Assembly: GCA_029940235.1 (NCBI GenBank)
Contig: JAOZRI010000040.1
Span: forward strand, 1-12,693
DNA length: 12,693 nt
Direction: 5' to 3'
Origin: Desulfobacula sp.
Lineage (GTDB): Bacteria > Desulfobacterota > Desulfobacteria > Desulfobacterales > Desulfobacteraceae
Below are positions 6,918-12,693 of the stretch, in pieces; within the stretch, counting starts at the first letter, position 1; each line of letters starts with the position of its first letter. The notes beneath the pieces were generated by a model, which did not search any database, was not told the DNA's origin, and saw only the letters and a list, made by a program, of their open reading frames with translations. Both the position numbers and the translations under genes were made by a program.

Positions 6918-7847
6918 ATGTTAGCCTATACTGTACGGCGGCTATTGCAATTTATTCCGACCATTATTGGAATATCACTGATCATGTTTTGCCTGCTTAA
7001 CGTTCTTCCGGGCAATGCAGCCTTGATGGCCGGTGGAAAACGGGAACTTTCCCCGGAATTAATTGAAAAGATGAAAAAAGACTGGGGGCTGGATAAACCC
7101 CTTTATGTCAGATATTTGATCTATATGAAAGACCTTGCCCATGGAGATCTTGGACAATCTTTCCTCAGACAGGAAAAGGTGAATGACTTGCTGGCAAGCA
7201 GAATCTGGCCAACCCTGAGGCTTGCTGTCAGTGCAATGGTAATCGCCCTGACCATTGGCATCCCCCTTGGTTTTTTTTCTGCCCTCAGGCAGGGGACATG
7301 GGGGGATAGCGCATCAATGATCGTAGCGGTCTCCGGGGTTGCCATGCCCCAGTTCTGGTTGGGGCTTTTGCTCATGCTGCTTTTTTCTGCAAAAATGAAC
7401 TGGTTCCCAACCTCTGGTTATGGAGATGGAGATTTTATACATCTTGTGCTTCCTGCTATCACGCTGGGGCTTGGATCCATGGCGCTTTTAGCCCGTACTA
7501 CCCGAGCTGCCGTCCTGGAGGTTTTAGAAGAAGACTTTATTCGCACGGCAAGGTCCAAGGGACTAAGCAGATTTTTAATAAATCGCAGACATGTATTCCA
7601 GAACACACTTGTGCTGATTCTAACCACGGCAGGACTTCAGTTTGGCTCTCTCATCGGTCAGACAGTCATTGTTGAAAAACTCTTTTCCTGGCCCGGTCTT
7701 GGTTCCTTGCTGGTTGATTCAATTTTCTTGAGAGACATACCCGTGGTCCAGGGAGGCATATTGATGATAATTCTGGCTTTTCTCATCGTTAATCTGGTTG
7801 TGGATCTTTTATACTGCGTCATAGATCCGCGAATTAAATATCAATAA
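6918..7847 (+). CDS. ABC transporter permease, DppB/OppB type
   Basis: The 309-residue inner-membrane protein forms one half of the transport channel. It has the DppB-type layout: a first helix at about 9-30, the family loop LDKPLYVRYLIYMKDLAHGDLGQS (58-81), and further helices at about 103-123, 132-158, 174-193, 231-251 and 280-301. The EAA coupling motif that contacts the ATPase is at about 198-230 (EVLEEDFIRTARSKGL). The C-terminal ending VIDPRIKY is characteristic. AAGGA upstream of the ATG serves as ribosome site. It follows the binding-protein gene by 104 bases containing two hairpins and precedes the second permease by 13 bases. The product should pair with the second permease as a heterodimer. 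Confidence 0.93.
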   Translation: MLAYTVRRLLQFIPTIIGISLIMFCLLNVLPGNAALMAGGKRELSPELIEKMKKDWGLDKPLYVRYLIYMKDLAHGDLGQSFLRQEKVNDLLASRIWPTLRLAVSAMVIALTIGIPLGFFSALRQGTWGDSASMIVAVSGVAMPQFWLGLLLMLLFSAKMNWFPTSGYGDGDFIHLVLPAITLGLGSMALLARTTRAAVLEVLEEDFIRTARSKGLSRFLINRRHVFQNTLVLILTTAGLQFGSLIGQTVIVEKLFSWPGLGSLLVDSIFLRDIPVVQGGILMIILAFLIVNLVVDLLYCVIDPRIKYQ

Positions 7848-7860
7848 AGGGAAACTTTGA

Positions 7861-8700
7861 GTGAAAGACACAATCTATAAAAAAATATTAAGAAGAAAAA
7901 ATCTTGTGGTGGGCATTATTATAACGCTTGCAGTGGTTTTTATGGCAATATTTGCCCCCCTTATGTCTCCCTATCACCCCATAGATGACGCTGATCTTAT
8001 GGTATCGGATCAACCTCCAAGCATAGAATTTTTGTTTGGAACCGATGAACAGGGAAGAGACATCCTGTCAAGAGTCATCTATGGTGCAAGGGTCTCTTTG
8101 AGCATCGGACTTTTGAGCCAGGCCATGAACACTGTGATAGGCGTGGTACTTGGACTTCTGGCAGGGTTCATGGGAAAATGGTGGGATGATATTATTATGG
8201 GATTAACCAATATAATGCTTTCCATACCCTCCCTTGTATTCGCTTTGGCCATCATGGCATTGCTGGGTCCCGGTCTGATCAATGTATTCCTGGCACTGGG
8301 ATTCACAAATTGGGCGTATACCTGTCGAATAACCCGCTCCCAGGTATTGTCGTCCCAGGAACTTAATTTTGTAAAAGCCGCCCAGGCTCTGGGATATGGT
8401 AAAATAAGAATTATGTTTACCCAGATTCTGCCCAATATTGTCGGGCCGATTCTTGTGATAGGCACCCTTGGTGTTGCAGGAGCTATCCTTATTGAAGCAG
8501 GTCTTTCTTTTTTAGGTCTTGGCACACAACCGCCTACACCGAGTTGGGGCGGTATGCTGGCCACAGCCAGGGAACAGCTTTTTACATCACCCTGGATTTC
8601 GATCTTTCCCGGGCTTGCAATTTTTATAACGGTTTTGGGGCTTAATCTTTTGGGGGACGGATGGCGAGATTATATGGATCCCAGGATTTCAAGACAGTAA
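7861..8700 (+). CDS. ABC transporter permease, DppC/OppC type (GTG start)
   Basis: This 279-residue inner-membrane partner of the preceding permease carries the OppC N-terminal region with the first helix at about 14-35. The family motif FLFGTDEQGRDILSRVIYGAR (57-77) follows, then helices at about 80-103, 122-150, 192-215 and 245-265. The EAA coupling loop is near 166-190 (ELNFVKAAQALGYGKIRI). The FLGLGTQPPTPSWGGML stretch (217-233) and the ending GDGWRDYMDPR are typical of the family. The start is GTG, preceded by an AAAGGGAAA ribosome site; no ATG gives the full conserved N-terminus. It lies 13 bases after the first permease and 19 bases before the first ATPase, consistent with one transcript. 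Confidence 0.93.
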   Translation: MKDTIYKKILRRKNLVVGIIITLAVVFMAIFAPLMSPYHPIDDADLMVSDQPPSIEFLFGTDEQGRDILSRVIYGARVSLSIGLLSQAMNTVIGVVLGLLAGFMGKWWDDIIMGLTNIMLSIPSLVFALAIMALLGPGLINVFLALGFTNWAYTCRITRSQVLSSQELNFVKAAQALGYGKIRIMFTQILPNIVGPILVIGTLGVAGAILIEAGLSFLGLGTQPPTPSWGGMLATAREQLFTSPWISIFPGLAIFITVLGLNLLGDGWRDYMDPRISRQ

Positions 8701-8719
8701 AAAATAAGGTTGGTTAAAC

Positions 8720-9721
8720 ATGAATCATGATGACGTACTTCTGAATGTACGGGGATTAAAAACATACTTTTACACTCTGGATGGCATTGCCAAGGCAGTG
8801 GATGGCATGTCTTTCTATCTGGATAAGGGGGAAACCCTGGCCATAGTGGGAGAATCCGGCTGTGGGAAAAGCATTACCGCTCTTTCCATTATGGGGCTTG
8901 TACCACAACCCGCCGGAAAAATTGTAAATGGCAAAATTTACCTGAACAATGACGATATACTTGAATATCCTGAAAGTAAAATGCAGGATATCCGTGGTGA
9001 TAAAATTGCCATGATTTTTCAGGAACCCATGACCTCTCTCAATCCTCTCATGACCGTTGGCAGCCAGATATCAGAAATGATTCTACGTCACCGACGAGTC
9101 ACTAAAAAAGAGAGTTGGGAACGATCCGTTTCCATGCTTGAAAAAGTTCAAATCCCTTCTCCGGGAAGAAGAGCCAAAGACTATCCCCACCAGCTTTCAG
9201 GGGGGATGAGACAGCGCGTAATGATAGCCATCGCACTTTCCTGCAACCCACAGATTCTCATCGCTGATGAACCTACAACAGCACTTGATGTGACCATTCA
9301 GGCTCAGATTCTGGACCTTATGCTGCGGCTTAAACAAGATTATGAAACATCGATTCTTATGATTACCCATGATCTTGGCGTTGTGGCTGAAGTTGCCCAG
9401 AGAATCATTGTCATGTATGCCGGGAAAATCATTGAGGAAGGCAATGTATTCTCAATATTTGAAAATCCCAGACACCCCTATACAAAGGCTCTTTTAAAAT
9501 CTATTCCAAAATTTGGCAACAGAACGGAACATGGGCGCGAACCTCTCCAGGAGATTACGGGAATTGTTCCAAATCTGTATAAGCTGGGCTCAGGGTGCAG
9601 TTTTTGCCCGCGGTGCAAGGAGGCAATGGATATCTGCAAGATCAAGGACGTTGGATTAACAGATCTGGGGAATGGGCATCGTGTCCGCTGCCTTCTATGC
9701 AAGTCAAAAAGGGAGGAGTAA
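8720..9721 (+). CDS. ABC transporter ATPase, DppD/OppD type with Cys-rich C-terminus
   Basis: The 333-residue cytoplasmic ATPase powers the importer. Walker A GESGCGKS is at 44-51, the Q-loop at Gln101 ([10 protein letters not shown]), the signature LSGGM at 159-163, Walker B ILIADE at 179-184 with catalytic Glu184, and the H-loop at His217. The oligopeptide/dipeptide C-terminal domain (about 235-330) contains [11 protein letters not shown] and a cluster of six cysteines: 293, 296, 299, 306, 324 and 327. In this family the conserved part of this Cys set is associated with an iron-sulfur cluster (reported in the mycobacterial OppD). Here Cys296 replaces the usual residue of CxFHPRC and Cys327 is near the C-terminus, so there are more cysteines than usual. 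Three bases separate its stop from the next ATPase start, and its last codons supply the ribosome site of that gene. Confidence 0.94.
   Translation: MNHDDVLLNVRGLKTYFYTLDGIAKAVDGMSFYLDKGETLAIVGESGCGKSITALSIMGLVPQPAGKIVNGKIYLNNDDILEYPESKMQDIRGDKIAMIFQEPMTSLNPLMTVGSQISEMILRHRRVTKKESWERSVSMLEKVQIPSPGRRAKDYPHQLSGGMRQRVMIAIALSCNPQILIADEPTTALDVTIQAQILDLMLRLKQDYETSILMITHDLGVVAEVAQRIIVMYAGKIIEEGNVFSIFENPRHPYTKALLKSIPKFGNRTEHGREPLQEITGIVPNLYKLGSGCSFCPRCKEAMDICKIKDVGLTDLGNGHRVRCLLCKSKREE
9711..9718 (+). promoter_or_regulatory. Ribosome binding site supporting the TTG start of the second ATPase
   Basis: GGGAGGAG lies within the last codons of the first ATPase gene, about 6 bases before the TTG at 9725. 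It decides the start of the second ATPase, which lacks an ATG near its conserved N-terminus. Confidence 0.65.
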
Positions 9722-9724
9722 ATT

Positions 9725-10705
9725 TTGGAACCTATTCTTGAAGTAACTGATCTTAAAGTTCATTTTCCCATTAAAAAAGGTATTTTTGCACAAACTAAAG
9801 GATACGTTTATGCCGTTGATGGTGTTTCTTTTACACTGAATAAAGGTGAAACTTTAGGGGTTGTAGGAGAAAGCGGTTGCGGCAAAACAACGACAGGAAT
9901 GGCAGTTTTACAGCTTTTGGATATAACCTCGGGCAAGATTGTTTTTAATGGAAAAGATATCTCCGACATCTCAAAAATGCCGTTTGATGAAGTCATTGAC
10001 TTCAGAAAAAAAGTGCAGATAATTTTCCAGGACCCCTTTTCTTCATTAAATCCCAGGATGACTATAGAACATATCATCGGTGATCCCATGAGAATCCATA
10101 AAATGTTTGGAGAAAAGGAAATTAAAGAAAGAGTCGCCTACTTAATGGAAAAGACAGGATTAAGACCGGGACAGGCAGGCCGTTATCCCCATGAATTTTC
10201 CGGTGGTCAGAGACAGCGTATAGGAATTGCCCGGGCTCTCTCCATGGGGCCTGAGATAATCATTGCAGATGAACCGGTTTCTGCCCTTGATGTGTCAATC
10301 CAAGCCCAGATAATCAACCTCCTTGTGGAACTGCAGGAGGAATTTGATCTTTCATATATTTTTATTGCCCATGATCTGGCAGTTGTCGAACATATCTGTG
10401 ACCGTATTGCAGTCATGTACCTTGGAAAAATTGTTGAAATGGCATCCTATGAAGAATTATTTTTAAATCCCAGGCATCCCTATACAAAGGCTCTTTTTTC
10501 GGCGATACCCATAGCAGACCCCAGGGCAAAAAAAGATAGAACCCTTTTGGAGGGTGATGTGCCAAGTCCCAGGCATCCACCATCGGGATGTTCGTTTCAC
10601 CCACGATGTCCTGAATGTTTTAAAACCTGCAATATTGATGATCCTGTTTTAAGGAACATGGGCAATGATCATTTTGTGGCTTGCCATTTATATAATAGAC
10701 ATTGA
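9725..10705 (+). CDS. ABC transporter ATPase, DppF/OppF type (TTG start)
   Basis: The 326-residue second ATPase forms a heterodimer with the preceding one. Walker A GESGCGKT is at 48-55, the Q-loop at Gln102 ([11 protein letters not shown]), the signature FSGGQ at 158-162, Walker B IIIADE with Glu183, and the H-loop at His216. The C-terminal region has [25 protein letters not shown] and VACHL. Its cysteines at 289, 295, 302 and 320 are positioned like the family's iron-sulfur ligand set, with Cys298 extra. The start is TTG at 9725. A strong GGGAGGAG ribosome site ends about 6 bases upstream, and the conserved N-terminus [14 protein letters not shown] begins immediately after. The first internal ATG would remove the Walker A motif. 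Translation is probably coupled to the preceding gene. Confidence 0.94.
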   Translation: MEPILEVTDLKVHFPIKKGIFAQTKGYVYAVDGVSFTLNKGETLGVVGESGCGKTTTGMAVLQLLDITSGKIVFNGKDISDISKMPFDEVIDFRKKVQIIFQDPFSSLNPRMTIEHIIGDPMRIHKMFGEKEIKERVAYLMEKTGLRPGQAGRYPHEFSGGQRQRIGIARALSMGPEIIIADEPVSALDVSIQAQIINLLVELQEEFDLSYIFIAHDLAVVEHICDRIAVMYLGKIVEMASYEELFLNPRHPYTKALFSAIPIADPRAKKDRTLLEGDVPSPRHPPSGCSFHPRCPECFKTCNIDDPVLRNMGNDHFVACHLYNRH

Positions 10706-10730
10706 TGTGAATGTAGAGGGAAAAACTGAC

Positions 10731-12335
10731 ATGACTGAATTTATCATTTTATCTGCAAAAATATTTACAGGTGATCCTGCAAATCCTATGGCAGAGGCTG
10801 TTTATATCAAGGGAAACCAAATTGCTGCTGTGGGCACCACTATAATGGTAAAAAAGTCAGCTCCCTGTGATGTAAAGGTGCTTGATCTGCCCGGATGCCT
10901 GATTACCCCGGGATTGATCGAAGGACACTGCCATTTTACAAGCATCGGTGTCTTGCTTCAAAATCTCAATTTCCGTGATATCACCTCAATTTCTTCCTGC
11001 AGGCAGATGGTTAAGCAAGCAGTTTTAAAAACAAAGCCCGGGGAGTGGATCATCGGCAGGGGATGGAATGAGAACTTATGGGAAGAGAACCGTGAACCTG
11101 TCAAACAGGATCTGGATGATATTGCTCCTGACAACCCTGTTTATCTAACCCGGGTATGTGGTCATAGTGTCTGGGTAAATTCAAAGGCCCTTGAAATAGC
11201 CGATATAACAGCCCGGACGCAGGATTCTCCCGGGGGAAAAATTGATAAGGATCCTGTAACCTGTGAGCCCACTGGAATCATACGGGAAACACTGGAACTG
11301 ATATCCGCTCATATACCCCCAAAAACTAAACAGCAATTGAGGCAAGCAGCATTAACCGCGCAAAAAGAGGTGCTGCGCTTTGGAATTACCTGTGTCCATT
11401 CCCTGGAAGATCTTGATAGTTTTAAGGCTGTCAGAGAACTTGACCGGGATGAAGAGCTGAAAGTCAGGGTTTACCATTCCCTTCATGTAGAAGATATTAA
11501 AGAGGCTGAAAGAGAAGGATTTGAAATCAATCAGAACAGTGAGCATTTATGGCTTGGGCATGTTAAACTGTATGCGGATGGGTCTCTGGGCGCAAACACG
11601 GCTCTTCTCCATGACCCTTATGATGACCAACCCGGTAATCTGGGGCTTGCCTTTCTGGATCCTGAATCACTTGAGGCAGGGGTTGAATTTGCCTATGAAC
11701 GAGGATATGGAGTGATGATCCATGCCATCGGTGATAAAGCAGTTACAAATTCTCTTGAATCCATAGCCGATGCCAGAAAAAAATATCCTTGCCAGCCACG
11801 GGATCGGATTGAACATGTGCAGCTTTTTCGTCCCAGGGATTTGCAATTGTTTAAGGATCATAATATTACAGCATCGGTTCAGCCAGTTTTCCTTGCTACG
11901 GACAGATTTTCAGCCGAAAAAAAATGGGGAATAGAACGGTGCAGGAACAGTTATGCCTGGCGGACTTTAATGGATAAGAAAATACCCCTTCAATTTGGTT
12001 CTGATGCCCCTGTTGAACCTGTAAACCCTGTTTTAGGAATTTTTACTGCCGTTGAAAGAAAAAATTATAAATATAAAACCCATGACAAATGGTTCCCAGA
12101 GCAATCTTTAACACTTGAAGAGGCAATAATCGGTTTTACAAGGCAGGCTGCGTTTACATCTGGAAAGGAAAATGAATTAGGAATAATAGCACCGGGAAAA
12201 CTTGCAGATTTAACCATTTTCAATCAAGATTTTTTTTGTATTCCAAAAGATCAATGGCCAGAAATTGAAGTTAAGATGACAATCATAAACGGCGAAATTG
12301 TATATGAGAAGTCAGTCATATTAAAAGATCTTTAA
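10731..12335 (+). CDS. YtcJ-like amidohydrolase (amidohydrolase family 3)
   Basis: The 534-residue cytoplasmic metal-dependent hydrolase acts on a C-N bond; the substrate is unknown. Visible metal-site residues are His66 and His68 in GHCHF, the candidate Lys279 in VKLYADGSLG, His331 in MIHAIGD, His362 in RIEHVQ and Asp425 in FGSDAPVEP. Together with GWNENLW (111-117) and the C-terminal APGKLADLTIF (487-497) these place it in the YtcJ branch, which includes N-substituted formamide deformylase. I chose the ATG at 10731 with GAGGG upstream. An upstream in-frame ATG at 10665 would overlap the ATPase gene by 41 bases and add 22 residues unlike the family. It lies 25 bases after the transporter genes and is probably the last gene of the operon. 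The gene appears intact, and the small beta domain at both ends is complete. Confidence 0.88.
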   Translation: MTEFIILSAKIFTGDPANPMAEAVYIKGNQIAAVGTTIMVKKSAPCDVKVLDLPGCLITPGLIEGHCHFTSIGVLLQNLNFRDITSISSCRQMVKQAVLKTKPGEWIIGRGWNENLWEENREPVKQDLDDIAPDNPVYLTRVCGHSVWVNSKALEIADITARTQDSPGGKIDKDPVTCEPTGIIRETLELISAHIPPKTKQQLRQAALTAQKEVLRFGITCVHSLEDLDSFKAVRELDRDEELKVRVYHSLHVEDIKEAEREGFEINQNSEHLWLGHVKLYADGSLGANTALLHDPYDDQPGNLGLAFLDPESLEAGVEFAYERGYGVMIHAIGDKAVTNSLESIADARKKYPCQPRDRIEHVQLFRPRDLQLFKDHNITASVQPVFLATDRFSAEKKWGIERCRNSYAWRTLMDKKIPLQFGSDAPVEPVNPVLGIFTAVERKNYKYKTHDKWFPEQSLTLEEAIIGFTRQAAFTSGKENELGIIAPGKLADLTIFNQDFFCIPKDQWPEIEVKMTIINGEIVYEKSVILKDL

Positions 12336-12344
12336 TTTATCTTT

Positions 12345-12488
12345 TCAGCAATTGATGCCCAGCTTTGCATTGACTTCTTTTGATCTGTTTTTTGCAATAA
12401 AGTCTATATAAGGACTGTCAGGGTATGCAGTGATCATGCATTCAAGGTATTCTTTACCTTTTTTATATTGACCGGGTTGGTTGGTTTC
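12345..12488 (-). pseudogene. 3' fragment of a TPR-like protein gene
   Basis: On the minus strand the frame ending at the TGA (12345-12347) reads YKKGKEYLECMITAYPDSPY, then IDFIAKNRSKEVNAKLGINC. This resembles the last repeat of tetratricopeptide-type proteins, where Tyr, Gly, Tyr-Pro and Ser-Pro spacing is typical. About 47 residues fit. Further upstream the open frame to about 12557 is only the antisense of the DUF362 fragment, so the 5' part of this gene is missing. No start codon with a ribosome site is seen. It is convergent with the amidohydrolase, 9 bases away. The assignment rests on pattern alone and is tentative. Confidence 0.4.
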
Positions 12489-12693
12489 ATGGATCAATTT
12501 AATCCTTTTCTCACCAATGCCAACACCCTTTATGCCGGCACAAGATCCAACAGTGTTTCACATATTCACACAGCCATTGAAAATGGATTTTCACATTCAT
12601 ACATGGATGCAACTCCCATCATCATTGCCGATGGATTACGGGGAAAAAATACAACAAAAATAAAAATTGATCAAAAAAACTGCAAACATGTTT
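12480..12693 (+). pseudogene. DUF362 family gene lacking its 5' end, continuing past the window
   Basis: From about 12480 a plus-strand frame reads NPFLTNANTLYAGTRSNSV, then TAIENGFSHSYMDATPIII and ADGLRGKNTTKIKID up to the window end. These match the N-terminal half of DUF362 proteins, where TDTNTLY..GRSN and (I)IADGL.GKN are conserved. In intact relatives about 80-100 residues precede TNANTLY; here they are absent. The sequence just upstream belongs to the minus-strand TPR-like gene. The ATG at 12489 has no ribosome site. It may be the same type as the DUF362-ferredoxin protein at the left end of the window, but it is not a continuation of it: the left copy is a C-terminal part on the same strand. 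Confidence 0.7.

Noticed and set aside
8079..8564. 161-residue minus-strand open frame
   Set aside because: It is antisense to the intact DppC-type permease and reflects codon bias there; no motif or ribosome site.
12481..12663. 60-residue plus-strand frame near the right end
   Set aside because: It is out of frame with the DUF362 fragment, which has recognisable family motifs over the same bases.
1..12693. CRISPR array, tRNA, rRNA, toxin-antitoxin or phage genes
   Set aside because: No spaced direct repeats, cloverleaf sequence, ribosomal segment or such gene families were seen on either strand.

Overview
The window looks like a chromosomal accessory locus from a Gram-negative anaerobe. 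The likeliest source is a sulfate reducer of the Desulfobacterota (Desulfobacter/Desulfobacula-like). This is inference from AT-leaning codon use, DUF362-ferredoxin genes, an IS91-type transposase relic, an SLC13 permease relic and a Sec-exported (non-lipoprotein) binding protein. No marker gene is present to settle taxonomy.

Layout. (1) 1-566: the C-terminal part of a DUF362 protein with two [4Fe-4S] ferredoxin motifs, cut by the window edge. (2) 567-1550: a gene graveyard. It holds an IS91-family transposase shrunk by deletions and frame changes, then an SLC13/DASS permease lacking its N-terminal half and carrying an internal deletion. (3) 1579-2733 (+): an intact M20 carboxypeptidase-G2-like metallopeptidase, convergent with (4) 2790-4385 (-): an intact N-acyl-D-amino-acid deacylase. 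(5) 4386-4540: a divergent control region with a sigma70-like promoter and a palindromic candidate operator. (6) 4541-10705 (+): a GntR/FCD regulator followed by a complete peptide/opine/nickel-type ABC importer (binding protein, two permeases, two ATPases). (7) 10731-12335 (+): a YtcJ-like amidohydrolase (family 3), probably the last gene of that operon. (8) 12345-12693: a second scar, where the 3' end of a minus-strand TPR-like gene abuts a plus-strand DUF362 gene that has lost its 5' end and runs off the window.

How it fits together. The ABC importer would bring a small peptide-like or N-acylated amino compound through the inner membrane. Three cytoplasmic metallohydrolases (M20 peptidase, D-aminoacylase, YtcJ-like amidohydrolase) could then split amide bonds and release amino acids. 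The GntR/FCD protein beside the divergent promoter is the likely ligand-responsive switch. The hydrolase set suggests scavenging of N-acyl or D-configured amino acids or peptides. No specific substrate can be read from the sequence. The locus is flanked on both sides by truncated genes, including a DUF362 fragment at each end, which fits an inserted or rearranged island.
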